A stretch of 64,000 nucleotides of DNA from CAWCWN01 sp963799245. Its GTDB lineage: Bacteria > Chloroflexota > Ktedonobacteria > Ktedonobacterales > Ktedonobacteraceae. A program made the position numbers and the translations under genes. Location of the stretch: assembly GCA_963799245.1 (NCBI GenBank), contig CAWCWN010000005.1, positions 1-64,000 of the forward strand. Reading direction: 5' to 3'. Positions 9,507 to 18,018 of the stretch are shown here, piece after piece. The notes beneath the pieces were generated by a model, which saw only the letters and a program-made list of their open reading frames with translations, was not told the origin of the DNA and made no database searches. The number at the start of each line of letters is the position of its first letter. The stretch's first letter is position 1.

Positions 9507-9662
9507 TTCGTCCTCCTTCTAAGGAATTGATCTCAGAATGGATGTCATCATAAGCTGCAAAGTGACAAATTACTTCGAAGTGTAATAACACTACACAAGC
9601 GAAAGATTGAATGAGTAAAGAGAAACCATTGCTTCTCTCAAGTCCCCTGTCAATCAGTAGCG

Positions 9663-10001
9663 CTAGAACCAGCGGCAACGCCGTGGGCGGCGAACGGAGC
9701 CTCCACGCCGATAGTAGCGCGAATAGTAGGGTTGGACACGACGATACGCAAAACCGCTCCAGACGAACACGAGGATTGCCGCGACAATGATCGAACTCAG
9801 CAACGGAACACCGCTTATCAATGGTTCACCAGCAATTTGAAAGTGGAAGACCCCAACGATGAGAAAAATGGCGAGTAACCCTACAATGATCGCACCCACG
9901 ATACCGTCAGGCGCTCGCCGACGAGCGAGCAGTTCACCGACAACACCGACCACAGCTGCAATTATGATCCAAATGAGCACTTGCGTTAACGAGATTGTCA
10001 T
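9663..10001 (-). CDS. GlsB/YeaQ/YmgE family protein, paralogue
   Basis: A 112-residue membrane protein with the same layout as its neighbour: hydrophobic VLIWIIIAAVVGVVGELLARRRAPDGIVGAIIVGLLAIF core, a GVPLLSSIIVAAILVFVW helix and a strongly basic Tyr/Arg-rich C-terminus. An AAGGAG ribosome site lies upstream. The pair probably arose by tandem duplication. The arginine-rich tail is cytoplasmic by the positive-inside rule. Confidence 0.83.
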   Translation of the reverse strand: MTISLTQVLIWIIIAAVVGVVGELLARRRAPDGIVGAIIVGLLAIFLIVGVFHFQIAGEPLISGVPLLSSIIVAAILVFVWSGFAYRRVQPYYSRYYRRGGSVRRPRRCRWF

Positions 10002-10228
10002 TGATATCTCCTTGCTGAAAGACAGCTAATCGGAATAGTATTCACTCAAGCTATTTGCCTGAACATCAATGAAAGAAGCCTCAGAGGCCTTTTCCTGATA
10101 AGGATAAATCGCACTCCAATCTTTCGCTTCTCTGTTGGGCTGGGGAGGAAAGCCATCCTCTCTTCTTAAAGAGTATGTGCCAAGCGTTATACAATGCGTT
10201 AAAGAAACGTTATATGAACCATCTGTGC
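10002..10228. other. Intergenic with AGCGTTA repeat copy B
   Basis: The gap between dps and the YeaQ paralogue contains repeat copy B but no supported gene. The plus-strand frame starting at the end of the repeat (MNHLCSTVSLLARL...) runs antisense into dps and is not supported. Confidence 0.4.
10183..10215 (+). repeat. 12-bp-period AGCGTTA direct repeat, copy B (three units)
   Basis: AGCGTTATACAA, TGCGTTAAAGAA and ACGTTATATG follow one another at exact 12-bp spacing, so this copy has three half-sites where the others have two. It lies just past the 3' end of dps. Confidence 0.6.
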
Positions 10229-10711
10229 TCAACTGTCTCCTTGCTGGCTCGTCTCGACGAACCACAGCCATTTATCGATGCCTCGTGCGATCTCCGTGAA
10301 GATGTCAGCCGTGTCGGTGTCCCTCAGTTCGATCGCCTGCTCGCTAGCATAGCGCGCATGCTTGCCAAAGGCAGTGAGCGTCGTTGAAATCGCATTGATA
10401 TGGCCTTGCCCATCGGCAGACGAAAGCCAATACTCGTCGAGCGAAGACCGCCTGGCGACCGCCTGCGCTGTTCCCTCAGCTATGCCGCCAAGCTGCACAA
10501 TGTGCTCGGCAATCAGGTTCGCATACTCCTCCACTCCCTGGGAGACTTTGTCGAACAGATCGCGCAAGGCCATGAAGTGCGGCCCCTTGACATTCCAATA
10601 AGCCTGTCTGCTTTGTAGTTGCAGATCGATGGTGTCAGCTAACCGGCGGTTTAACAGCTCGATCAGTTTGGCCTGCTGCTCTTCAGGCAGGACTTTATTT
10701 TGCCTGGACAT
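10229..10711 (-). CDS. dps: Dps-family DNA-protection ferritin
   Basis: A 160-residue four-helix ferritin-like protein. Family marks are LQLQSRQAYWNVKGPHF (the WNVxG/HF iron-site helix), LFDKVSQGVEEYANLIAEHIVQLGG with the conserved E/D residues, and DTADIFTEIARGIDKWLWFVE at the end. Dps oligomers oxidise and store iron with hydrogen peroxide and protect DNA during starvation and oxidative stress. A ribosome site AAAGGAG precedes the start. The C-terminal tail is short, without the Lys-rich DNA-binding extension of E. coli Dps. Confidence 0.92.
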   Translation of the reverse strand: MSRQNKVLPEEQQAKLIELLNRRLADTIDLQLQSRQAYWNVKGPHFMALRDLFDKVSQGVEEYANLIAEHIVQLGGIAEGTAQAVARRSSLDEYWLSSADGQGHINAISTTLTAFGKHARYASEQAIELRDTDTADIFTEIARGIDKWLWFVETSQQGDS

Positions 10712-10863
10712 GGGAGTACTCCTTTCACTCGAGTAGTATGTTGTGCGATAATGAATAGGTACTATAGTATGGTCGATTGAACACTCTCTGACCTCCCCGT
10801 CTCTCTGTCTATGGAGTCAGCTTTCATAATATGTATCATCTCTCAACTTCATAGTAACAGTAG

Positions 10864-10886
10864 AGCGTTATAAGGAGCGTTAAATG
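10864..10886 (+). promoter_or_regulatory. AGCGTTA direct repeat, copy C, overlapping the regulator start codon
   Basis: AGCGTTATAAGG and AGCGTTAAATG, spaced 12 bp, run into the ATG at 10884. AAGGAG within the repeat also serves as the ribosome binding site. SARP/AfsR-type proteins bind direct heptamer repeats spaced about one helical turn, so an autoregulatory operator is conceivable; this is inference. Confidence 0.6.
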
Positions 10887-13800
10887 GGCGACGTACGCTT
10901 CACATTACTGGGTCCACCAGAAGTGCGCCATGCCGGTCAGGCATTGCTGTTCTCCACGCGTAAGGAGCTCGCGCTCCTTCTCTATCTGGCGGTAGAAGGT
11001 CGTGTCCATTCGCGCAAAAACCTCTCCGAGCTTTTCTGGCCAGAAGGTGATGCGATGCATGGCCGGGCAGCCCTACGTATTAGTCTGCTCCATCTACGTC
11101 ATCTGCTGGGAGATGGTGCTGGTGTTGATCATGTATCTCACCTCTTCATCAAACGCGACACCCTCGGTCTTGATCTCACCTCCGCGATAGAACTTGACCT
11201 GCATACCCTCGACGAGGCCTGGAGGTTGGCGCGCGCCTCGACACACACGATACTGACCATGCCAGAAGACGAACATCGCAGCTTGCTCGACCAGCTCCAA
11301 CGTGCAACCAGCCTCGCTCGTGGTGAGTTTTTGGAGGGCTTTTCGCTCCGCGATGCCCCAGCTTTCGACGACTGGGCTCGATTCCAACGCGAATACTGGC
11401 ACGTGCGCATCAATGAGGTCTTCGACCGACTCTCCCAGTTGCAATTCGAAGCAGGAGAGTTGGTGCCTGCTCTTGAAACAGTCAACCGCTGGCTCGTCCT
11501 CAACCCACTGCATGAAGAGGCCTACAGACGTCTGATGCGCCTGCACTTCGCAGCCGGTGATCGGGCAGCGGCCTTGCACGCGTATGACGTGTGTCGAACG
11601 AAGCTTTACACAGACATGCAGACTGAGCCAACCCAAGAAACCGTGGCGCTGGCTAGCCGCATGCGAGCCGTGACCCCTCCCCAACGTAAGGAGGCACCCA
11701 AGACCCCTGGAGCACTTTCTCCAGCATCACTCAACGAAAGCCCGCTCCTGGGACGGACAACAGAGTTGAGTACCTTGATCAGGGTGTATCATAGCGCACA
11801 ACGTGGTCAGACACAGGTCGTGTTCCTGGAGGGGGAGGCCGGTATTGGCAAGACGCGGTTGGCAACAGAGTTTCTGACCTGGGCAGAAGTAGAGGGGGCA
11901 GACGTCTTGCAAGGCCGAGCCTTTGAAAGCGGTGGTCATCTGCCATATCAGCCTGTCATCGAGGCCTTACGTCCGCGCATCGAGCGGGAGAACGCTCCAG
12001 AGGACCTGCTTTCAGACATCTGGCTGGCCGAACTCACGCGCCTGCTGCCTGAACTGTGCGATCGCTATCCTGATCTGCCTGCCCCACTTGGAGACAAGTC
12101 CGTAGCACGCAATCGGTTGTTCGAAGCGGTAGCACGCCTGGGACAAGCCCTGGCAGCACGAACGACACTCGTCTTGTTCATCGACGATGTGCAATGGGCC
12201 GATTCCGCCTCACTCGATGTATTGCATTATCTGGCACGAAGCTGGTCGGAGAGCGGGACGCCTGTGTTACTCCTCCTAACATTGCCTTTGGGATCAAGAG
12301 GTCAGCTGCCAGAGTTTGACGATTGGCGAGCTGGCATGGAACGAGCCTTGCCGCTGACTCGCCTTCAGCTTAGTCTGCTGACCACCGAAGACATTCTGCG
12401 CCTGCTACAAGCATTAGAGAGGGAAGGACAGAAGGACAGAAGACAAGCAGCGGACCTGGAACGCTTCGGGCAGTGGCTGTTTGCGGAAACAGAGGGACAA
12501 CCATTCTATCTGATGGAAACGATCAAGGTCTTGATCGAGCGCGGCGCGCTCGCCTCGCGCCTAAAAGAAGAGGGAGGATGGACACTTGACTTCACAGCAG
12601 CTATGGAGCATGAAATGGTGATGCGAGGATTCTTCCCCCCCAGTGTGCGCGAAGTCATCTGCGCCCGATTGGATCGACTCTCTCCGAATGCCTTTGCACT
12701 TCTGGCGGCAGGAGCCGTCCTCGACCGCGGAATCACCTTTGTTCACCTGTGCCAGGTGGCTGATCTCGAAGAAGAAGTCGGACTCCCAGCCATGGATGAG
12801 ATACTGCACAGCGGTCTGCTGCTTGAGTTGGAGCGAGCGGGGGGAGAGACAGGACGCCTGGCTGTTGGAAACTATGTGTTCGCTCATCCGAAGATTCGTG
12901 CGGTCGTCTATGCTGAGGCAGGTGAAGCGAGGCGCTCCATCTTTCATCGCCGTGCGTTGCAAACATTGCAAGCGGCAGCTGCGTCTGCGGTGGAATTGGC
13001 CTATCATGCCCTGGCTGCCGGACTTGCAGAACCAGCCTTTCACTGGTGTATCGCCGCAGGCGATGAGGCCATGCAGGTGTTTGCTGTGCGCGATGCACTC
13101 ACCTTCTACGAGCAGGCACGACATCTTATGGCTGAGCGAGTCCATGGGCTTGGCCTCTTGACCATGCTTCCTGCGCCGGAGATTGAGCATCTCTATATCC
13201 ACCTGGGGCGGGCATATGAACTGAACTCCGAGTGGGAGAAAGCTCGGGCGGCCTATACATCGATGCTCGCGTACGCACGGGAGGCAGGCGAGCTGGTGAT
13301 GGAGAGCACCATCCTCAACCGCCTGGCAATTCTGGCTGCCCAGCAGTCCTTCGACCTGGTTACAGCACAGACGCTGCTCGAGGAGGCATGGCGTGTTGCC
13401 GAAGCGAGCGGTGATTTAGTGACATTGGCGGAGACGGAGTGGAATCTGGCGCAGATGGCGATCCATGCCTGGAAGTCGGAGCAAGCCTTGCTCCATGCCG
13501 AGCGTGCCCTCGAACGGGCACGTATGACTGGCCTGAAAGAATTGACCGCACGCAGCTTATACACGCTTGGTATGAGCTATGCTTTGGGTAACCGCTGGGA
13601 GGAGGCTGTGTTGTTTGCCGAGGATGCCCGAACCCTGTACGCGGCGATCGGGGATCAAGCAGGTGTTACCGGAGGTTTGTCAGCACAGTTGATCTATGCT
13701 GGATCCCCACCATCAGAGCTATTGACAAAGCGGGCGATGGAAGTGCTCTGCCTGTGTCTTCTGGCTCTAGGCCACGTCAATCGCGGCGAGCCACTGACAG

Positions 13801-14648
13801 GCGTGAACGCCGGGCGAGCCGCGCTCGACATCAGCCTGGAGATCAACAACATGTGGGCACAGGTATACAGCGTGCTGAACCTAAATCACGCATTACTGGA
13901 GATTGGGGATTACGAAGAGGCGCTGCGCATCACGCAGCAAGGGGTGGAGATGGCGCGTACGCTACCCAATCCGACCCTGCTTTTATTCATGCTCACGGTC
14001 TCAGGTGCGGTGCAACAAGCGATGTTGCGGCTGGAAGAAGCACACGAGACACTCATGGAGTCGCTGGCCCTTAGCGAGACAATCGCGGTCAGGTCATATA
14101 AAGTGCTTGCAACTTCCAGATTGTGCGCGAACCGTGCCCTCGCTGGTGACTGGAAGACCGCGTACACGTATGCTCTGGAGACAGTAGCAGTACGTAAAGA
14201 CATGGAAGCTTCGTTGCTCTTCATCGACTTCACACGCTACTATGAGACAGAGGCGCTGCTTCGGGGTGGCGAGGAGGAGTGGGCCAGGGAGGATGTGAAA
14301 CGCCTGGGTGCGCACATCAATTCTAATCGGCGGCAACGCCTCGCCTATCTGCGGGCACGGGCGACATTGGCTCAGTGGGATGGAGAGACGAACGAGACGC
14401 TGGAATCTTTACAAGAAGCGGCAGTACTGGCCAATGAGATCGGACTACCAGGCGAGCTATGGCAGATCGAGGTAGCGCTCGGAGAAGCGTATACATCCCG
14501 TGGAGAGATGGAGCAGGCATACCAAACGTTTGTGAGAGCTGGTGCGATTGTGCAGGGTCTTGCAGCGAAGATGGAGGATGAGGAACTGCGCACGAACTTC
14601 CTCGCCGCACCTGCTGTACAACGAGCATTGGAACTTGGACGAGCATAG
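10884..14648 (+). CDS. BTAD-domain AAA/STAND ATPase transcriptional regulator (AfsR/SARP-like)
   Basis: A 1254-residue regulator. Residues 1-100 form an OmpR-type winged helix (FTLLGPPEVRHAGQALLF... LSELFWPE), residues about 110-260 a bacterial transcriptional activation domain ending in RAAALHAYDVCRTKLYTDMQ, residues 280-620 a STAND ATPase with Walker A GEAGIGKT near 318 and Walker B LVLFIDDVQWAD near 430, and the last 550 residues a helical repeat region of TPR type. There is no C-terminal LuxR domain. Such proteins act as ATP-dependent switches for secondary metabolism or development. It stands alone, preceded by repeat copy C. The downstream phasin and PHA synthase genes could be targets but nothing in the sequence proves this. 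Confidence 0.92.
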   Translation: MGDVRFTLLGPPEVRHAGQALLFSTRKELALLLYLAVEGRVHSRKNLSELFWPEGDAMHGRAALRISLLHLRHLLGDGAGVDHVSHLFIKRDTLGLDLTSAIELDLHTLDEAWRLARASTHTILTMPEDEHRSLLDQLQRATSLARGEFLEGFSLRDAPAFDDWARFQREYWHVRINEVFDRLSQLQFEAGELVPALETVNRWLVLNPLHEEAYRRLMRLHFAAGDRAAALHAYDVCRTKLYTDMQTEPTQETVALASRMRAVTPPQRKEAPKTPGALSPASLNESPLLGRTTELSTLIRVYHSAQRGQTQVVFLEGEAGIGKTRLATEFLTWAEVEGADVLQGRAFESGGHLPYQPVIEALRPRIERENAPEDLLSDIWLAELTRLLPELCDRYPDLPAPLGDKSVARNRLFEAVARLGQALAARTTLVLFIDDVQWADSASLDVLHYLARSWSESGTPVLLLLTLPLGSRGQLPEFDDWRAGMERALPLTRLQLSLLTTEDILRLLQALEREGQKDRRQAADLERFGQWLFAETEGQPFYLMETIKVLIERGALASRLKEEGGWTLDFTAAMEHEMVMRGFFPPSVREVICARLDRLSPNAFALLAAGAVLDRGITFVHLCQVADLEEEVGLPAMDEILHSGLLLELERAGGETGRLAVGNYVFAHPKIRAVVYAEAGEARRSIFHRRALQTLQAAAASAVELAYHALAAGLAEPAFHWCIAAGDEAMQVFAVRDALTFYEQARHLMAERVHGLGLLTMLPAPEIEHLYIHLGRAYELNSEWEKARAAYTSMLAYAREAGELVMESTILNRLAILAAQQSFDLVTAQTLLEEAWRVAEASGDLVTLAETEWNLAQMAIHAWKSEQALLHAERALERARMTGLKELTARSLYTLGMSYALGNRWEEAVLFAEDARTLYAAIGDQAGVTGGLSAQLIYAGSPPSELLTKRAMEVLCLCLLALGHVNRGEPLTGVNAGRAALDISLEINNMWAQVYSVLNLNHALLEIGDYEEALRITQQGVEMARTLPNPTLLLFMLTVSGAVQQAMLRLEEAHETLMESLALSETIAVRSYKVLATSRLCANRALAGDWKTAYTYALETVAVRKDMEASLLFIDFTRYYETEALLRGGEEEWAREDVKRLGAHINSNRRQRLAYLRARATLAQWDGETNETLESLQEAAVLANEIGLPGELWQIEVALGEAYTSRGEMEQAYQTFVRAGAIVQGLAAKMEDEELRTNFLAAPAVQRALELGRA

Positions 14649-14829
14649 CGATACAAGTAGTACCACGTTTGCTCTAGTATAGAAGTATGAATGTTAATTT
14701 CTGATATTAAATGTTCTATCGGCCTGCACGTGTCTTTTTGTGCTGCACCATAGCATCCAAGGGATCATCATCGGCCCCCTCGTTCGTCTATCTTCTTATT
14801 TAAAATGGAAATATCAACTTTTTATATAT
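14649..14829. other. Intergenic upstream of leader copy 2
   Basis: AT-rich non-coding sequence. Just before the promoter a stretch at about 14793-14818 is a degenerate form of the palindrome found perfectly upstream of copy 1. Confidence 0.4.
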
Positions 14830-14858
14830 TTGACAAATAGTGATTACTATGCTATACT
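14830..14858 (+). promoter_or_regulatory. Sigma-70-type promoter of leader copy 2
   Basis: TTGACA at 14830-14835 and TATACT at 14853-14858, 17-base spacer. Flanking sequence also matches the copy 1 promoter. Confidence 0.75.
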
Positions 14859-14865
14859 CTCTGTA

Positions 14866-15058
14866 AGAGGAAAGAACACCGACATCGCTCTTGCTTCTTC
14901 CAGGAACAGCTTCGGCACTTCTCTGCTTCTGTACTTTCTCAGCAATGCCACTCAACATCCCCTCGCCCGATTTGACGAGGAGCCAGGCAGACGAACACGG
15001 TGATCTGACATGTCAGAGACCGCACGAAATGCCCTGACTTACCACCTATAAAGGATCA
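14866..15058 (+). ncRNA. Duplicated structured leader, copy 2 (phasin 5' UTR)
   Basis: Homologous to 6494-6648. Hairpins: CAGGAACAG with CTGCTTCTG (14901-14932), CCTCG with CGAGG (about 14957-14976), and TCTGA-CATG-TCAGA (15004-15017). The last replaces the G-C loop-closing pair of copy 1 with A-T, keeping the pairing, which supports a conserved RNA fold. The leader ends a few bases before the phasin ribosome site. It does not match an RNA family that I know. Confidence 0.6.
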
Positions 15059-15065
15059 TGACACA

Positions 15066-15461
15066 ATGACAACGACAGCAAAAACCACGACAAACACCGC
15101 AGGTGATGTACAAGAACAGTACGCCCACACTGCCCAGACAATGGCAAAACATCTCGCTGACGCCCAAGCACGTAACCTCAAGTATACCCAACGTATCTTT
15201 GAGAGTACAATTGCGTTGCTCAAGAACCACATGGAGGATACACGCTCCCTGATGGAACAATGGGGACAGCAAGGGGATTCCAAGGTCTCCGAGTCCTACA
15301 TGAACCTCTTCAGCGCTCCGTTCACTGCGTATCAGCAGATGCTCGAGGGAGTGGAAACCACCTCAAGACAGATGTTCGAGGGAGTGGAGAAAGCCACGAA
15401 ACAGAGCTTCGAGAGCTTTGAAAAGGCCAACCATGCAAACATGGGAACTGCTAGAAAGTAG
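15066..15461 (+). CDS. Phasin-like protein
   Basis: A 131-residue, wholly alpha-helical, Ala/Gln/Glu-rich protein without transmembrane segments. Its pattern (QTMAKHLADAQARNLKYTQRIFESTIALLKN, then repeated MLEGVETTSRQMFEGVEKATKQ amphipathic helices) is that of phasins, which coat polyhydroxyalkanoate granules. The PHA synthase gene lies 0.6 kb downstream in the same direction, supporting the role. AAGGATC precedes the start. It is expressed from the strong promoter and structured leader upstream and ends in a long palindrome. Confidence 0.75.
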   Translation: MTTTAKTTTNTAGDVQEQYAHTAQTMAKHLADAQARNLKYTQRIFESTIALLKNHMEDTRSLMEQWGQQGDSKVSESYMNLFSAPFTAYQQMLEGVETTSRQMFEGVEKATKQSFESFEKANHANMGTARK

Positions 15462-15482
15462 CACCAACAAGGGAGCTACGAT

Positions 15483-15522
15483 ACAGAGAGAGCCTCAGGT
15501 TGCAACCTGAGGCTCTCTCTGT
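15483..15522. terminator. 40-bp perfect palindrome after the phasin gene
   Basis: A 20-bp arm (ACAGAGAGAGCCTCAGGTTG) is followed immediately by its exact reverse complement. It lies 21 bp past the phasin stop. There is no strong T-run, but such a hairpin would stop transcription in both directions. Confidence 0.7.
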
Positions 15523-15523
15523 G

Positions 15524-15718
15524 TTAACTTGAGCGTGTGAAACCTCGTCCCTTTTCTTTGAGGAAACCCTTCCGAAACGGTTGTTGGTAAGCCAAAACAG
15601 CCCCATCCATGCTGATCTCGTACTCGACAGAAGCGGAAAGGCCAGACACAGAGGGTTCATTTAACGCTTGATATAACGCTCCATGAATATCCTTAAGAAC
15701 AGAAGGAATAGTATACAA
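15524..15718 (-). CDS. Small hypothetical ORF carrying repeat copy D
   Basis: A 64-codon frame ends exactly at the palindromic terminator, convergent with the phasin gene. Its start would be a TTG without a visible ribosome site, and it reads across repeat copy D (GALYQALNEPSVSGL). No family recognised. It may be the tail of a decayed gene rather than a working one. Confidence 0.25.
   Translation of the reverse strand: MYTIPSVLKDIHGALYQALNEPSVSGLSASVEYEISMDGAVLAYQQPFRKGFLKEKGRGFTRSS
15658..15680 (-). repeat. 12-bp-period AGCGTTA direct repeat, copy D
   Basis: On the minus strand AGCGTTATATCA is followed by AGCGTTAAATG, the same arrangement as copies A and C. Confidence 0.6.
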
Positions 15719-15923
15719 GGGAGTTATGGGAGCGATGTCTATGGACCATCAGAGCCTACTCATATGCCCCATTTGGAAGGTAATAGCATGCAGCCATGTG
15801 GTCGTTGATAGTTACCGTATTATCTCCAGTTACCGAGACCAGGCAGGACTGTTGTGAGCGCGAGAACATACCATCGATCATACAGCCATCCATGATTGGG
15901 TTCAACGAAAGGAGTTACCTCAA

Positions 15924-16124
15924 ATGGCAGATACAATAGCAAGCTGACAGAATCCCTTCGAGGCTTTAAGCAAGCTGATTGAGAGCACGATGAAAGCAAA
16001 TCCGGCCATGTCCACAACGGCCGAGTACATTCAGGAGGATGAGAATGATTTCCTGGCTCACGCTCATTGACCAACTCTGGCAGGCCAACCCGTACAGCAA
16101 ACTGTTCCCCATCATCCCGCTGAG
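15924..16124 (+). pseudogene. Broken N-terminal region of the PHA synthase gene
   Basis: An ATG at 15924 with AAAGGAG upstream opens a frame that is in phase with the synthase: MADTIAS, a TGA, then QNPFEALSKLIESTMKANP, ending at a second TGA at 16068-16070. From about 16045 the next frame reads ISWLTLIDQLWQANPYSKLFP, which looks like the continuation, and then returns to the synthase frame at AEMIHALQQIW. So one in-frame stop and two compensating frameshifts separate a good start from the catalytic part. Alternatively the 27-codon frame 16045-16128, preceded by AGGAGG, is a leader peptide whose TGA overlaps the synthase ATG. Confidence 0.55.
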
Positions 16125-17747
16125 ATGATCCACGCCCTTCAGCAGATCTGGACCGATGCAGTCGACCCTGACCGGGCGCGGGCCAACTACGCTGACTTCG
16201 TCCAGAGCTACACACAAATGATGACGGCGGCTGCCCTCAAATTCTGGGGACAAGGCAAGGATGTCGAGCCGACCGTTTCTCCTGAAAAAGGCGACAAACG
16301 CTTCAGCGCCCCCGACTGGCAGCAAAATCCCGCCTTCGATGCGCTCAAACAAAGCTACCTGCTGGCCGCCACCACCTTGCTCAAGACCGCCTCTCAGGTC
16401 GAGGGGCTGGATGAGCACCAGCAGCGCAAGCTGACCTTCTACCTGCGCCAGTTCCTGGATGCCATCAGTCCCACCAACCTGGCCTTCACCAATCCGCAGG
16501 TGATCCACGAGACGATTCAGAGCGGAGGGCAGAACCTGACGCGTGGCATGGAGCATCTCTTGCGCGATGTCCAAGCCGGGAAGATCAAAATGACCGATAC
16601 CGAGGCGTTTGCCCCCGGACGCAACCTGGCCTTGACGCCCGGCCAGGTGATCTACCGCAATAAGCTGATCGAACTGATACAGTACACGCCAACAACCGAG
16701 AAGGTCTACGCCTTCCCCTTGCTCTTCCTTCCACCCTGGATTAACAAATACTACATCCTGGATATGCAGCCGCAGAATAGCCTCTTCAAGTTCCTGGTGG
16801 ATCACGGCTTTACCGTCTTTGTCGTCAGTTGGAAGAACCCTGATGCATCCATGGAAGAGATCGGTTTCGAGGACTATCTCACGTTGGGACCGCTGAATGC
16901 GCTCGATGTCATCAAAGAGATCACCGGCTCGCCGAAGGTCAACGCCATTGGCTACTGCATCGGTGGCACGTTACTCTCGATGGCCTTGCCCTATTTGGTG
17001 GCCAAAAAGGATGAGACGGTCAACTCTGCCACCTTCTTCGTCTCCTTGCAAGATTTCACGGAGGTTGGCGATACCTCGGTCTTCATTGATGAACCGCAGG
17101 TGAGCTATGCCGAGGAGCAAATGATGAAGCGGGGCTATCTGGATAGTCGTGCGATGGCGACGATGTTCAACATGTTGCGTGCCAATGACTTGATCTGGAG
17201 CAACGTAGTGAACAACTACTTGTTGGGCAAGGAGCCACCGGCCTTCGACTTGCTCTACTGGAACGCGGATGGGACGCGCATGACCCGTGCGGCGCACTCG
17301 TTCTACCTGCGCAACACCTACCTGGAGAATAATCTGATCAAGCCTAAAACGATTGTGCTCAAAGGCGTTCCCATTGACCTTGGCCGGATTCGCCAGGACA
17401 TCTATGCGGTGGGTGCAGAGCAGGATCATATCGTGCCCTGGAAGTCGGCTTGGCGGATCTCGCAACTGAGCGGGGGCCAGGTGCGCTTTGTGCTTGGCGG
17501 TAGCGGTCATATTGCAGGGGTCATCAGCCCCCCCAGCAAAGGCCGCGGCTACTGGACAAATGACAAGCCGGTGAAGAACGCTGACGAGTGGTTGGAGAGC
17601 GCTGAGAGCTACAAGGGGAGCTGGTGGGGCGACTGGCTGGAGTGGCTGGAGCCTCGCTCGGGGGAGCAGGTAGCGCCACCACCGGTGGGCGGCACGGCGC
17701 ACCCGCCGATTACGCCAGCGCCGGGGACATATGTGTTGGAGAAGTAA
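16125..17747 (+). CDS. phaC: Poly(3-hydroxyalkanoate) synthase, class I-like
   Basis: Polymerises 3-hydroxyacyl-CoA into PHA at the granule surface. The alpha/beta-hydrolase core carries the synthase form of the lipase box, GYCIGG, with the nucleophile cysteine near residue 278, the catalytic aspartate in EQDHIVPW near 432 and the histidine in GGSGHIAGVI near 460. FPLLFLPPWINKYYILDM and FVVSWKNPD are further PhaC hallmarks. At 540 residues it is short of the usual 590-600 of class I, and the missing part matches the disrupted region upstream. The annotated start overlaps the stop of a 27-codon frame (ATGA), which would allow translational coupling. The phasin gene lies upstream; phaA and phaB are not in the window. 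Confidence 0.93.
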   Translation: MIHALQQIWTDAVDPDRARANYADFVQSYTQMMTAAALKFWGQGKDVEPTVSPEKGDKRFSAPDWQQNPAFDALKQSYLLAATTLLKTASQVEGLDEHQQRKLTFYLRQFLDAISPTNLAFTNPQVIHETIQSGGQNLTRGMEHLLRDVQAGKIKMTDTEAFAPGRNLALTPGQVIYRNKLIELIQYTPTTEKVYAFPLLFLPPWINKYYILDMQPQNSLFKFLVDHGFTVFVVSWKNPDASMEEIGFEDYLTLGPLNALDVIKEITGSPKVNAIGYCIGGTLLSMALPYLVAKKDETVNSATFFVSLQDFTEVGDTSVFIDEPQVSYAEEQMMKRGYLDSRAMATMFNMLRANDLIWSNVVNNYLLGKEPPAFDLLYWNADGTRMTRAAHSFYLRNTYLENNLIKPKTIVLKGVPIDLGRIRQDIYAVGAEQDHIVPWKSAWRISQLSGGQVRFVLGGSGHIAGVISPPSKGRGYWTNDKPVKNADEWLESAESYKGSWWGDWLEWLEPRSGEQVAPPPVGGTAHPPITPAPGTYVLEK

Positions 17748-17785
17748 ACATGACTCTGACAGTCCGAAAATTCTCTCGCGATCAC

Positions 17786-17829
17786 ACAGCTTCGAGTCCT
17801 TCAGTGATCACTGAAGGACTCGAAGCTGT
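17786..17829. terminator. 44-bp perfect palindrome after phaC
   Basis: A 22-bp arm beginning ACAGCTTCGAGTCCTTCAGT is followed directly by its exact reverse complement, 38 bp past the phaC stop. No clean T-run follows. It parallels the palindrome after the phasin gene but is unrelated in sequence. Confidence 0.65.
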
Positions 17830-18018
17830 TACACCATTCAGGTATCGAAAGGCGGTCGCGAATTCTTTGCTGATCTCCCTCCTACTTGCTGCGTTGCGCT
17901 TCATGACAGCTTACGTGACACCGGGCCATGGCAAGGAGACATTCTTACGAACTGCCGAGAACATGAGCGAACCGCTGGAGTATAGTGTTATGTTTTCCTC
18001 ATGATGAGGTGTTGTCGT
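17830..18018. other. Intergenic, no gene recognised
   Basis: Between the phaC palindrome and the folded leader of the transporter no frame has support. Confidence 0.35.

Noticed and set aside
10175..10387. Plus-strand 70-codon ORF starting at AGCGTTA repeat copy B
   Set aside because: It runs antisense through dps, whose frame has clear ferritin motifs.
15451..15660. Minus-strand ORF starting at the ATG of repeat copy D
   Set aside because: It has no ribosome site of its own and reads through the long palindrome into the phasin gene.
15820..16805. Long minus-strand ORFs opposite phaC
   Set aside because: Shadow frames caused by high GC third positions; phaC motifs are definitive.
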